Assembly (NCBI GenBank): GCA_017354895.1
Contig: CP071499.1
Coordinates: 1,240,001-1,304,000, forward strand
Source of the DNA: Podospora comata
Taxonomy: Eukaryota > Ascomycota > Sordariomycetes > Sordariales > Podosporaceae
DNA length: 64,000 bases
Reading direction: 5' to 3'
Shown: positions 33,080-43,957 of the stretch, piece after piece
Numbering within the stretch: position 1 is the first letter of the stretch
Layout: each line of letters starts with the position of its first letter
Notes under the pieces: generated by a model
Seen by the model: only the letters and a program-made list of their open reading frames with translations
The model's database searches: none
What the model was told of the DNA's origin: nothing
Position numbers and translations under genes: made by a program

Positions 33080-35700
33080 ATGGCACCTTTACGTCGTCAA
33101 ACGAAGCCGATTGCTCGAGGGAGAGAAGGAGGTGCTCCCATGTTGGATGCTGGAGAGCTTCACATTCGACAAGAGAATAGGGACGACGAAGACGAGGAGA
33201 CCCGCCGACGCCGGTTCAGATTTGGCAATAACCGAAACAATAATGACGGGGACGGGGACGGTGACAGCAATCGAAACAGCAGATTTGGCGGGGGAAATCG
33301 CGGCGGTAATAACGATGACAACGACGATAACAACGGTGGTAGATCTGGCAACAACAGGGGAGGCAACAACAGAAACAACAGATTTGGCGGGAATCGAGGT
33401 AATAATAGAGGGGGCAATAACAATAATAACGGCAATGACAACGGCGATGATGACAACGATGGCGGTAACGGAGGTGACCGGAATGGCGGCAACGGAAACA
33501 GACGATTCAGAGGCGGATTCAGAAATCGAAATGGGAATGGGAATGGAAATGGAAATGGGAACGGGAATGGGAACGGGAATGGGAACGGGAATGGGAACGG
33601 GAATGGGAACGGGAATGGGAACGGGAATGGTAACAACGGGAATGGCAACAACGGAAACGATGACTCTAACCCGCCAGAGGACTCTCCCGAAGCAGACCCT
33701 TCCGTGACACCGCCGCCCTCGGGGAACTCCCCGCCGACCGAACCGCCCCCGGCCGAGGTGCCAGCCGATTCTGTGCCAGCCGAAGATGCTCCAGCCGAAG
33801 ATGTACCAGTCGAAGATGTGCCAGTTGAATCTGTCCCGTCTGCAGATTTTGCAGCAGAGCCCGTACCGGCCGAGCCGGCACCAGCTGAGCCGGCACCGGT
33901 TGAGCCTTCGCCGCCAGAAACCACACCTGTCGAGGGTGTTCCTCCAGAAGCAACACCTGCGCCAAGCCCTCCTCCAATATCAGGAGATCCTGGAGCTCCG
34001 CCCAACCCAGGCGTCATCGTTCTACAGTCCCAAATACAAGCAACGCCAACAGTAGAAGTGAGTTTTCAGGGATGAAAATGAACAAGTTCCTCTTTGCTAA
34101 CTTTGTGCAGGCGGTGCCGACTGTGACTGACTTTGTACCTATCGAAACGGCGACCAACCTGGATGGGACCACCGGACTTTTGACAGAAATTATCGGAAAC
34201 GGCTCACGGTCAGACGGAGCTGTTCCCTTCCCCACGGATCCAACACCAACGTCGCTTCCAGTGCCTGATATTGTAAACCTTCCTGGAGGTGATCGAGATG
34301 CTTCTGGGCCCACCAGCACTGTTATTCCCGGTGATAGCAACCGCATTGAGGCTCCTCAGGGAGGTATGGATCCAACCGCGGAGAGAGTCCTGATCTCTGT
34401 GGGATCCATTGGTAGGTTGTTGCTCTGCTTTTCTTTTGAGGCATATTACTAACAAGAATAAACAGGAGCGTTTGTCTTGATCTGCTTTATCGTTTGGATG
34501 GCACGAAGAGCAATGAAAAAGTCCCGACTATCCAACAGTGTGGCCAGTGCAGGATCTGGCGGAGGGCCACCATTCTTTGGACGCAAGAACTCGCACAAGT
34601 CGGCGCCTTCTACTGTCACTCTTTCTCCCCCTCCAAAATACCGCGAGAAGGAGGGGGCCCCTGAGGTCCCGCAAGCAGGGGAATATTATCCTCCAGAGAA
34701 GAAAAAAGAAGAACCACAGCCTTCATTGCAGCCTCCGCCAACGCAGGTCCAGCAGCAGGTAGCCGAACCACAAGTTCTCCAAGCCGCCTTATCTTTGCAG
34801 CAGCAGCAGCAACAACAGCAGCAACAACAGCAGCAACAACAGCAGCAACAACAGCAACCCCAGCTGCCACCTCTTCAAACTTCATTCCCTGCCCACCAAC
34901 CGCAGGTGCCTTTCACCAACTATTATCAACCAACATACAATGCCGACATGACGTATGATCCGACAAACGCCTTCAATATCATGCCTCCAAATCTACGGTA
35001 TTCTCATCAGCAACAAGAGTCCTTTAGTTCCACTAATGCGGCCCAATTTGGGGCATTCATGGTTCGCACCGATCACGCAAACGTAACTTATCCAAACGGA
35101 GTCTCGCCAATCACCACGTACTACACCCCGTCGCCAATTGCGCAGCAGTCACAACAGCCGCAACAGCCGCAGCAACTCCCGGTGCCTTATAATCTTATCT
35201 ATCAGGAAGCTGGTCGGAGATCACTAGTGTCGTCTCTCTCGTCAGGATTTGGCGATGGTGCTGAGATTGTAACATCTGCCACCCTCCTTGCGCCACCACC
35301 GCCAGCAGCCACAGCTACCAGGTCGTCTAGCCATTATTCAACCAGGTTTTCGTATGTATCACCAGTGCAGCAACAACCGCCGCCATTACCACAGCAACCA
35401 CAAGGCCAGAGAGATACTGTGTACACACAAGCGAGCGAAGACCAACCCACTCGGTTCAGATCGTTGAACTCGTGGGTAGAGCAGCAGACGGGACGAATCG
35501 TACGAACACAAGAGCGAGACCCGACCTGGCAAATGCAACAGGAACAGATGCCTGGGCACCCGGGGATTCCTGGGGTTCACAACCCGCCGGACGAGCAAAA
35601 CTTTGGAATGATGATGCAAGACGATGAGGTGCCGAGAAGGGTGGAGAGTGCGCTGGCGAGCATGAGCCCGACGGAGAGGAACAGGCTAGTAGGGCCTTGA
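33080..35700 (+). CDS. Low-complexity single-pass membrane protein (Asn-Gly repeats, Pro/Ala/Glu repeats, poly-Gln)
   Basis: No recognised family. Three exons: 33080-34057, 34111-34411, 34466-35700; 2514 nt, 837 aa; introns GTGAGT/TGTGCAG and GTAGGT/AAACAG. Residues 1-50 are charged and Arg-rich. Residues ~50-200 are Asn/Gly/Asp-rich with a Gly-Asn dipeptide array encoded by a 12-bp minisatellite (33529-33631). Residues ~205-320 are Pro/Ala/Glu/Val imperfect pentapeptide repeats (PAEPA, PVEDV). One transmembrane helix, SIGAFVLICFIVWMA, is followed by basic RRAMKKSR, giving an outside/inside order of N-out, C-in. The C-terminal ~390 residues are Gln/Pro/Ser-rich, with poly-Gln encoded at 34798-34857. 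The layout resembles fungal cell-surface sensors or mucin-like proteins, but no signal peptide is visible at this start. A missed upstream exon is therefore possible. Confidence 0.7.
33529..33631 (+). repeat. 12-bp coding minisatellite (GGGAATGGGAAC)n
   Basis: Tandem alternation of AATGGG and AACGGG units encoding Asn-Gly dipeptides. The third-base T/C alternation makes the true period 12 bases. The array lies within the membrane-protein exon. Such arrays are prone to length variation. Confidence 0.95.
34798..34857 (+). repeat. CAG/CAA repeat encoding poly-glutamine
   Basis: About 20 consecutive Gln codons with a regular mix of CAG and CAA in the cytoplasmic part of the membrane protein. Confidence 0.95.
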
Positions 35701-36516
35701 GTTTATTTACCGACCATGATCATGTAATTCTTTTATCTATAGTCGCAAGATTATGATATTACTCACATGACAAAAAAGCCCCAACCAACCAACCTCTGTC
35801 CTACCTTGTTTCTTCTCTTCATTGTTGTTTTTCCGAGCCTGGTGCCTGGGGACACGCTTAATACCATTCTGAGAGAGGGAGTAAGTAGGGCAGAGGTTTG
35901 GTTCGGGTGTCATTTGGTTTCGGACATTGTTTTCTTTTTTTCTCTTCTTTTCACTCTTTTGGGGGGGTTTTTGGCAAAAGAAAAATTGGTGTGCAGCGAG
36001 CGGGTGTTGATCAAGTCTGGAACTTTTTTCTGCTTTTGTCGTTTTGTAATCTTTGAACCTTTTCTTCTTCTTCGATATTTGTGTCTTGACTTTTTTCTGG
36101 ATACCCATATATACCTTACCTTACCAGGCCTTTTCGCTTGTTTGTTTTTTATTGGAGGGTTTTATTTTGGGAGGAGAAGGAAAGAAAGTAGCTGCTTTCG
36201 GTTCAGCTTTTGCGGAGATAGCGAGGTAGCAAGATATGAAATTAACTAGTTGGACAATACAATACTTGACTCACTCACACAGAAAAGTCCAATTCTCTTT
36301 CAAAGGTGTTTGAATTCGTCTACTCATGTGATGATATTCATGTGTCTCTTGGAACCTAGTGATGATAACGCCTATATAATACGAATAAGCTCCCGTGAAC
36401 AAAGCCCGACCCAGTCTCGCAATCCCAAAATCAAACGCCGTTCATATGCCATCGATCCCCCTCCCATCCTTCTCCCAAGTCAATCCGCATCGTGTACTCC
36501 AACACCCAATCCATAC
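35701..36516. other. Convergent 3' regions, 0.8 kb
   Basis: Between the low-complexity membrane protein (+) and the SLC35F6-like transporter (-). T-rich on the plus strand. The frames at 35737-36249 on either strand are composition-driven and carry no domain. Confidence 0.5.
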
Positions 36517-37927
36517 CTAGTTATGTTCAATCGGCTCCTCAGGCAACAGCTCCTCCACCTCCCTCACCCTCAAAAACGCAAACGGCGGCTGCACAATCCC
36601 GTTGAACAAGAAGGTGAAATACACCAGCAGCGCGAAACCGACAACCTGCAACCACTTGAACGTCTCCCATCCCAGACCAAGCGAGACAATCCAGATGAAG
36701 AGCGTCCTGCAAGTGTCGATCGTAGACCGGGACGTGGCGCTGACGCTCCTGGTGACGGAAAGACCAAAAAAGTTGAAGCCTCTGTTCGAGAAAAAGTCAG
36801 CAAACACAGCCCTTTTCGAGAACCGCCGGGGATGAAAGAGCGGAACATACCCGATACTAATCATAATCAACAAACTGCTCACAAAAACAGCTCTGTACTC
36901 CCAAAACTGCCTCCAGCCCTCCACCATGTCAAACGGCCCCAGCCTCCCCGCCTCCGTCCGCCCAACAGCAAAATGCAACACCGTCATCCCGAGCAGCGTG
37001 ACACTAAACCCAAAAATCCCCTCCCATCCCACCACCCGGATCGGCTCAATGCTCGACCTCTCCAGAATCCACTCCTCAAGGACAAACTGCGTAGCCGTAA
37101 AAATCTGCGCTCCGGCGATCATCAAAACGCCGATGATCACCCTCAACGCATCGCTTTCCACCCCCGTGGCCGAATGCGCAGACGCGGCGTGTTTCTTGTC
37201 CGGTTGAATCGCCCCTGCGAGGCCGACGATGGCAACACCGGTCATGACACCAACAAGGGAAAGCCATTGAAAAAGGTGAAGATGCCGACGAAGAAAAATA
37301 ACACTAAACAACCCCACAAAGAGGACCAACGCCCCTCTAGTCATTTGATAAATCGACGCCGCCACAAGCAACAGCCCCGCGTTCATGAGGGTGGTTCCCA
37401 AAATGTCGCAGATGGCTGGCAAGGCCAAAAGACAAACCCTCCACCCCCGGAGGACAGAGTGAGTTTCTTCCTTAAAGGCAGGGTCGTTGATTGTCCCGTT
37501 GCCGCCACCCCCGGTCAGAGCAGTGCGGGAGTGGATGCTAGCATTGTCCGCCGCAGGCTCTTCGTCGTCGGCTGTTGTCCGGACGGGTTGGTAGGCGGCG
37601 GTGGTGTCTGATTTGGCAATGTAGCGGTTGTAGAGAGACATGATGCCCACGACGACCCAGCAGCCCATCTCGCCGACGAACATTTGGAGGGTTTGGATGA
37701 CGGGTTGCTCAAAGTGGCGGCGTTTTTTGGGGTCGGGGTTATCGCAGTCGCGGACGCATTGGTTGTCCTTTTTCGGGAGTCAGCTTCAATCGGGATAGTA
37801 AGAGCGATGGAAGAGATGTTGTTACCTGGTATTTGGTCAAGAGGGTGTTGCACACTCCCGTCAGCAGCATCATGCCCACCAGGAACGGTATCACCGCCCT
37901 GGCGGGGATGATGGTGTTGGGCGCCAT
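36517..37927 (-). CDS. SLC35F6-like drug/metabolite-superfamily transporter
   Basis: Ten-helix DMT-superfamily membrane protein related to animal SLC35F6 (C2orf18); substrate not established. Three exons: 37927-37826, 37767-36851, 36781-36517; 1284 nt, 427 aa. The introns (37825-37768 and 36850-36782) have GTAACA and GTATGT donors. The N-terminus MAPNTIIPARAVIPFLVGMMLLTGVCNTLLTKYQ is helix 1, with the conserved TGxxNTLLTKYQ. The second exon opens DNQCVRDCDNPDPKKRRHFEQPVIQTLQMFVGE, the family's luminal loop. Then come a Ser/Thr/Gly-rich loop, paired helices ICDILGTTLMNAGLLLVAASIYQMTRGALVLF, and the C-terminal half with TQFVLEEWILE and SVSATSRSTIDTCRTLFIWIVSLGLGW. Starting at MFVGEMG (37683) would lose helix 1, so the upstream exon is needed. 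Confidence 0.85.
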
Positions 37928-38700
37928 GTTTGGCGACAGCGACAGCGATTCGTGATCAACCAGGTATGTGAAAACCGACAACTGAATTGACGATGTTGAG
38001 GAAAGAGAGGAGGAGGTGGTGCCTGGATAAAGACACCGGAATCAATCACGCAGCAACGCAAACGCAGCGGAATACCACCCCAGCCGCTTATGGCAACCTA
38101 TCTCTCTCTGCAAGGCACCTCAACTGATCTAACTCGTAACGTAATCCCGTGGCTGTCGCGGAACAACAGGAACAAGAAACGTGGTCCCTTTTTATTTAGA
38201 GACAAAGAAGAACCTGCGGTGTAAGCCTCGTTTTTCTCGAAGCTGTCCGCTTTTGTCGTCGGAAGAGAAGACCGGAGAGAGAGAGAGAGAGAGATGAGAC
38301 CAGAGGCTGGAGTCAAAAGGATGGCAGGTGATGCAGATAACGTAACGGCCGCTGTGGGCAAGCGGTGTCCCTGTGACGCTTAGTTGATGATCAGTGGAGT
38401 TTGGGGAATGCGGAGCCAGCCACAACCCCACCCCCCTGTCAAAAGATCGATAGGCATCCGATAAGCCACCGGAGGACAGCCTCACGCAACCTGCAACCAA
38501 CGAGACATCCGAGTCCAGGGCAAAACACTCGTGATTCAAAATATCATGATGTTGTTGTTGTTGCCTGATGATGTGGTATATTGACCTTTCTACTCCGTAA
38601 CCTTACTCCCTCCCAAGTCCCTCAAAAACTCAGACCCGCTACCGTAAAACGCCGTTATCATTGCATTTTGGTATTACCATTACTTGTATACCCCCCAAAC
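37928..38700. other. Intergenic with GA tract
   Basis: The promoter of the SLC35F6-like gene and 3' region of the DUF2985 gene. A GA microsatellite lies at 38276-38294. No gene is supported. Confidence 0.5.
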
Positions 38701-39888
38701 TTAAGCCTTCTCCACATCTTTCACCTTCTTCTTCTCCTTCGGCTTCTTATCCTTGATATTATTCCAGTGCGGAATCCCCATCTCCTTATCCCTCGCCAAC
38801 CTCTCCAAATCCCTATCATTGCACGGCACCCCCTCAATGCTCTTGACCTTCTTCCCCTCCAAAAACATGACATAGCCGCCCACCATCGCTATGATGCACG
38901 CAATAGCCACCAAGAACCCCGTCACCCAGCTCGGCCGGTCAAAGCGATTCATACCCCACATGACACCGCACAAGCCGCACTGAGCAAACGTGTTCATCAC
39001 CATGGACCAAATAACAAAATCCAACTTCCACACCGCCGTCGCAGGCGCCCTCGTCCCCGTCAGCGGCGCATTGGGAATATTCTTCTCGGGCGTCGGGATC
39101 ACCTCCCTCGGCACCCCCTCGGGAATATTCTCCGGCCCAACATCCACCGCCAACTCCTCCGACCCCTTCAGTCTGAACCAACTCCTGTGAATCCCCGCCA
39201 GTCTCCTGAGCCCATCGAAATCACCCATGATTCTGTACTTCAACAAGTAATACCAGTCCCTAAACCTCCACGGCGCCAGCCCAAAAGCAGTGACGCAGAA
39301 CAATCCAGTCAGCACCTGAGAATCCCACTCCACCCACTTCCTCCGCGGCGAGTCGATATCATCACAGGTAGGATAACACATGGCCGGTGCGGCGTTGCAA
39401 AGCAGCAAAAACAACATGCCGCCCCACGCAACAATGTTCAAGCCGTAAATAGTCCAAAAGAAACCCATCGGCGTGGTGAAGAACTTCCAGAATGATTTCA
39501 GTGCCTGCTTGGTGGCTTCGCCCTTGGGGTATTTGGGCGGGAAGTGATAGCCGTTATCAAACGACCTTGTGTGCTCCAGAGGGCGCCTTGTTGGATGTTT
39601 ATCGGTAGACTCGACCGGCTCAGCGGCGATTGTCTGCTCGTCCGAGGAAGGGACTCGCTTGGTCTCATTCTCGAGGGCGACTTGCTCGGCAGTGGGGAAT
39701 TCGCCTGAGGGCGACGCTGTGCGGCCGCCGCCGGCGGGGATGTGAGGGGCGACTAGTGTTGATGCTAGATCTCCAGAAAGGGCCATGAAGCCTTCGGGTA
39801 CTCGTGAGGTTTCAAACTCTTCTGACAATCTTTGCACGAGGGAAGGGGTTTTGGAGCCGCCGCGGCCGCTGTAGGGTGGGTTGTCCAT
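38701..39888 (-). CDS. DUF2985 fungal membrane protein
   Basis: Single exon, 395 aa. Member of the fungal DUF2985 family, of unknown function. Residues 1-125 are a hydrophilic cytosolic-type leader. The core starts at FFTTPMGFFWTIYGLNIVAWGGMLFLLLCNAAPAMC, with the family's CYPTCDDIDSPRRKWVEWDSQVLTGLFCVTAFGLAPWRFRDWYYLLKYR block following. After a ~60-residue loop come two more helices (VWKLDFVIWSMVMNTFAQCGLCGVMWGMN; WVTGFLVAIACIIAMVGGYVMFLEG). The C-terminus is strongly basic (IKDKKPKEKKKVKDVEKA). Four helices with both ends on the same side are predicted. It shares a 1.1 kb divergent upstream region with COG1. Confidence 0.85.
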   Translation of the reverse strand: MDNPPYSGRGGSKTPSLVQRLSEEFETSRVPEGFMALSGDLASTLVAPHIPAGGGRTASPSGEFPTAEQVALENETKRVPSSDEQTIAAEPVESTDKHPTRRPLEHTRSFDNGYHFPPKYPKGEATKQALKSFWKFFTTPMGFFWTIYGLNIVAWGGMLFLLLCNAAPAMCYPTCDDIDSPRRKWVEWDSQVLTGLFCVTAFGLAPWRFRDWYYLLKYRIMGDFDGLRRLAGIHRSWFRLKGSEELAVDVGPENIPEGVPREVIPTPEKNIPNAPLTGTRAPATAVWKLDFVIWSMVMNTFAQCGLCGVMWGMNRFDRPSWVTGFLVAIACIIAMVGGYVMFLEGKKVKSIEGVPCNDRDLERLARDKEMGIPHWNNIKDKKPKEKKKVKDVEKA

Positions 39889-41004
39889 GTCGTCGAGGTT
39901 GTGATATATGTAGAATACTATCTCATGCGATAGTTGATGTTGCTTGGGGAAATGACCAAATTCTTATGCCAGGTGAAAAAAAGTAGCGGTGATGCTGACG
40001 TCGGTGGTTAAATTGCTGGGGTGATGTATGTGGGAGATGGCAATGCCAATGACACAAGAGGCTGGGTGTCGCACAGTACACACGCGAGCAGCAAGAATAA
40101 GTTGGCGGAATAACAAGTGTTGAGCTGGAAAATGAAATCAACAGTTCTCTCCTGGTGATGCAGAATTAAAACAAAAGTACTCGAGAGCAATGGGGTCAGG
40201 TTGGATAAAAAGCGAAAAAGGGCACAGGCGGCAGATGGTGTCGTCACATAATCTTGAGAAGGGGGAACGGCCACGGACAAGAATGGCAGCTTCCGCGTAT
40301 TATCGCCTGAGACGGTCTCCGTGTCGTGGGAAGCTGGGCTGAGCACTGGCGCCCAATTGCAGCGAAGGCTTGGCGATGGACGTTTCAACGCCTGGCCTGG
40401 CCTGGCCAGGTAAGGAACGGAAGCGGGAATCGTTCTTTGATGCCGTTCTCACCCACCCACCAATCCAACGGGCGCAAAACGGGGAAATTTGGACATGCCG
40501 ATGATGTCACAGCCACAAAAGGACTGTTCCCTTCCCACCACCAGGAATCAGCTTTGTGGGGATTGACCCCGAGAGTGCGTAAGTTGCAGTGAGTGCATAT
40601 CTCACATGCAAGACCCTGGGAGAGACCCTGGGGTGACCCCCATACGATCGGATGTTGGACCGATCAAGATGGGAATCTGAGGAGATTCTGGACCTGGGTC
40701 TCCAGAGTATTTTTGTCGAATTCATAAGAGATACGTTTTGCCAAGTTCACCAAATTTGCTTTAACAGGGCTAACCCTAACCCTTCCAACCGGTAAATCCA
40801 AGGACAACCATCAGCCAAGCTCCAAACCACCTGGCAGCTTCCCAATCACCAATCCACATTCCCAGCTCGCGACAACAACTCAACCACCACCCTTCTCAAA
40901 CCTTCCCAACCCAACCCTCCATTCAATGGAAAACCCACGATAATCCCACCGCATCCCCTTATTCTATCCACCGCTGCTGCGCCAGCAGCCACCCACCACC
41001 AAAA
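39889..41004. promoter_or_regulatory. Divergent promoter region DUF2985 gene / COG1, with telobox-like motif
   Basis: 1.1 kb between two start codons facing apart. At about 40769-40784 it contains GCTAACCCTAACCCTT, two telomere-type CCCTAA units, roughly 225 bases upstream of the COG1 start. Teloboxes occur in fungal promoters (general knowledge); function here is an inference. No gene is supported. Confidence 0.55.
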
Positions 41005-43455
41005 ATGACAACCACCACCTCCCCCCTCGACCTCACCACTCTTCCAGGCCCCTACCCAACCACCACCTCCCCCATGATCTTTTCCTCCCCCTCCTACAAC
41101 CTCCCCCAAATCCGCACCCTCCACAAATCGCTCCACCATGCCATCGACGACAAGTCCTCCCGCCTGCGCACACAAGTCGGGGCTTCCTACCGAGAACTCT
41201 TGGGGACAGCCGACACCATCGTCGCCATGAAGTCCGAGATCGAAGCCGTCCATCAAACCCTCTCCGACATGGGCTACAAGTGCGGCCGCGGCGTCGTCGG
41301 GCACAAGATGGATGCCCTCGGCAAATTTACTTCCACCACAATGGGAGACAAAGCCGCCAGCGGGAGGGAGAGGCTACTAGCCGGCTGTCTAGGACAACTA
41401 GATGCGATTTTGAGGGTTAGAGAAAAAGCCAAAAGAGGCGAGAGGCTGGAGACGGGGGCGAGGTTGTTTGTTCTTGGACGGTTATTACTTGCTGCTGCTG
41501 CTGGGGGACAGCAGCAGGGGAGTGATGAGAAGGAAATGGGGCGGAGGAGGAGGGTTTTTGAAAAGGGGCACAAAATCAGACTGATGGGCGGGATAGATGC
41601 TGTTTTGAGGAGGTATCACAAGCCTGGGACGGGAGATAAACAACAACGCGAGGCGACGTTGGTCAGGGCGCTCAGCGCCTATGCTTTGGCTACCAGTTCT
41701 GGGGCGAGGGATGTGCTGGAATACTTTTTGAGGGTGAGAGGGGAGGCGATTGCGCTTGCGCTCGAGGTGGACGAAGAGGAGAGGGTGGCGAGGAGCCCGG
41801 AGGATGTGATTAGGGCGTTGGGGCTGTATACCCAGACGTTGCAGGACGTGCAGGCTTTGGTTCCGGGGAAGCTGGCTGATGCGCTGATGAGGCTGAAGAG
41901 GGAGAAGCTGCTTGAGAATGAGGAGTTACTGAAGATGGAGGGGCTGAGGTTGGATGTCTACAAAAGGTGGTGTGGGGATGAGATTCAGTTTTATACCCCG
42001 TTCATAAGACATGACGATCTTGATGGAAAGGCGGCGAGGGAGATGCTTTTTGGGTGGGCGGATAAAGGGAGGAAGGTTGTCTTGGAAGGGCTGGAGAACA
42101 CACTCAAGGAGATGGGGGAGTTCAAAGCCATTGTTGAGCTGAGGACAGAGGTGCTCAAGCTGTGGATTTCAGAAGGTGGCAAGGTCAGGGGCTTTGATCC
42201 GGCGGAAGTGCTGGACGAGATAAGGGAGGCTGTCAACAAGCATATGCTGAGAGTGCTGGAGCAAAAGGTGGCCAAGTTGAGGTTGGTTGGATCAGAGGTG
42301 TCTGCTGCGGTGGAAGCATGGAAGGAGGGGAGGAGTGATCAACATGAGAGCCTGTGGGATATGGACTCGTACGATACCGACTTGTCGAACGGGGCTGCCC
42401 AGTTCACTCAGCATGTTGTGTCTAGGCTGTATGGCCGGAATGATGATGTGTCCAAAGCTGTGGCGAGCTACAAGTCTTGGTTCCGGGTCATTGACGATGT
42501 TGGAACTGTTGTCGACCAACTGAAGCGGCAACGGTGGGATAACGATGTGGATGAAATTGAAGATGAGGAAACCATTGAGGAACGCCAGCAACTACTCGCC
42601 AAGGACGACCCAGCGGCTTTGGGCAAGCATTTGAACGAGTCACTGGTTAAGTCGTTCAAAAAGCTCGACGAAAATCTCTCCACGCTCTGGAAGGAACAGC
42701 AAGATAGTCCTGACAGAGGGCACATCGCCATGTACTTCTTGCGAGTTTTACGGGATATCCGGTCTCGGCTGCCCAAAAATGCAGAGGTCAAGGGATTCGG
42801 GTTGGAAGCGGTGCCGTCGCTTCACCAAGCGCTCGTGTCGACTGTGGTCATCTCTCCGCTGGACGAGTTGGCCACAGTAGCTCTGGTGCGTAGGACTGTG
42901 GTAGGAAGAAGTCTCTGGGAGGGCGAGCCTGCTTTGCCCAGCTCCCCGTCACCGGGGGCGTTCAAATTCCTGCGAAATCTCGTGGGGGCCATGGGTGATG
43001 CAGGCGTTGATCTCTGGAGTCCCACTGCTGTTTCTGTGCTCAAAGAAACTCTGCGAAAGCAGCTGTCCGAAGTGTGGTTGGAAACAGTCAGCAAGTTGAC
43101 CGAGGGCCTTGAACCCGAAGTCCAGACCGAGACTGAAGAGACCCCAAAGCCTGAGACCGAAGAAGGGACCTCGGATACGTCAGATCCCAAAGAGGAAAGT
43201 CTTGAGAGAGAAGCTGCCAAGACCGAGGCTGTACCAGACATCGTGCGGCACAGAGATCTTTTGGTGCAGTGGCTCTATGACATCCATTATCTCTCTTCCT
43301 TCCTCGGCACAGATGACACATTCAAGCAGCTCTCCGACGTCGTCCTCTCGAAAACAGACCTGGAACACAGCGCAACTGCCAAGCAACGGCTGCAAAAGAC
43401 ATCGCAGGACTACTTCAAGCGCACCAGCCTGCTGTTTGGTCTTTTGTCGTCATAG
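41005..43455 (+). CDS. COG1: COG1, subunit of the conserved oligomeric Golgi tethering complex
   Basis: Lobe A subunit of the COG complex, tethering retrograde vesicles at the Golgi and so affecting glycosylation. Single exon, 816 aa. The N-terminal signature lies at residues 34-83: YNLPQIRTLHKSLHHAIDDKSSRLRTQVGASYRELLGTADTIVAMKSEIEAVHQTLSDMG, here quoted only in outline as the IRTLHKSLHHAIDDKSSRLR and SYRELLGTADTIVAMKSEI blocks that define COG1. The remainder is long alpha-helical and acidic, with an EEE/KPE-rich stretch at about 705-735. The C-terminal KTSQDYFKRTSLLFGLL is typical of the family. No signal peptide, as expected for a peripheral Golgi protein. Codon composition switches sharply from C-rich to G-rich near codon 125. 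The start is the first ATG after a C-rich leader. Confidence 0.9.
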   Translation: MTTTTSPLDLTTLPGPYPTTTSPMIFSSPSYNLPQIRTLHKSLHHAIDDKSSRLRTQVGASYRELLGTADTIVAMKSEIEAVHQTLSDMGYKCGRGVVGHKMDALGKFTSTTMGDKAASGRERLLAGCLGQLDAILRVREKAKRGERLETGARLFVLGRLLLAAAAGGQQQGSDEKEMGRRRRVFEKGHKIRLMGGIDAVLRRYHKPGTGDKQQREATLVRALSAYALATSSGARDVLEYFLRVRGEAIALALEVDEEERVARSPEDVIRALGLYTQTLQDVQALVPGKLADALMRLKREKLLENEELLKMEGLRLDVYKRWCGDEIQFYTPFIRHDDLDGKAAREMLFGWADKGRKVVLEGLENTLKEMGEFKAIVELRTEVLKLWISEGGKVRGFDPAEVLDEIREAVNKHMLRVLEQKVAKLRLVGSEVSAAVEAWKEGRSDQHESLWDMDSYDTDLSNGAAQFTQHVVSRLYGRNDDVSKAVASYKSWFRVIDDVGTVVDQLKRQRWDNDVDEIEDEETIEERQQLLAKDDPAALGKHLNESLVKSFKKLDENLSTLWKEQQDSPDRGHIAMYFLRVLRDIRSRLPKNAEVKGFGLEAVPSLHQALVSTVVISPLDELATVALVRRTVVGRSLWEGEPALPSSPSPGAFKFLRNLVGAMGDAGVDLWSPTAVSVLKETLRKQLSEVWLETVSKLTEGLEPEVQTETEETPKPETEEGTSDTSDPKEESLEREAAKTEAVPDIVRHRDLLVQWLYDIHYLSSFLGTDDTFKQLSDVVLSKTDLEHSATAKQRLQKTSQDYFKRTSLLFGLLSS

Positions 43456-43957
43456 AACAGGACCATGATGCCGCTTGGGGAGAAGAGCAAACACCGCAAG
43501 GTATTCCGGAAAGTCTTGCTGGTCTCGTATAGTGTTACTGCCCCGCACTGTGAAAAGGGTCGCGCTTTATAAGCTTAGAGACGGGAGGGGGGTTGAAGAG
43601 CCTGGACGGGGGAGTATGTGATGACCTTGTAGCGTTTTACTTGTTCTACCAAGAGAGGAAAACCAACCCTGCAAAGTGGTTGGCTGGTTCTTTCCTGGCA
43701 AGCGGGTAAATTTCGATTGGAGGGCGTTGGAACGGCTGTCCGTCGGGGCTGTTGCAACCAACCCCCCCTTCGTCGCTAAGCTTATGGAGGGATTCGCTTC
43801 ACAGGAGTAGGGGCTGCTATAGGGAACTTGTCTGATTTTTGGGAATACTTTGTGTTTTGGTTTCTTTCATATACCCCCTTCTACATAGATGGAAGCACTT
43901 TTAATAAACATATCAACATTTCTAATTCCAACCCTGTTTTTCCCCCACAAAGGCAAC
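43456..43957. other. Convergent 3' regions, 0.5 kb
   Basis: Between the COG1 stop and the enoyl-CoA isomerase stop. No gene or repeat is seen. Confidence 0.6.

Noticed and set aside
33160-34017. Long minus-strand open frame rich in Phe-Pro and Gly-Ser opposite the membrane-protein exon
   Set aside because: It is the reverse reading of the Asn-Gly and Pro/Ala/Glu repeats. The plus strand has consistent introns and a membrane helix.
36250-37611. 453-residue plus-strand frame opposite the SLC35F6-like transporter
   Set aside because: Pro/Lys/Arg-rich antisense of a hydrophobic protein, with no domain.
38581-39495. 304-residue plus-strand frame opposite the DUF2985 gene
   Set aside because: Pro/His/Arg-rich antisense translation of membrane helices.
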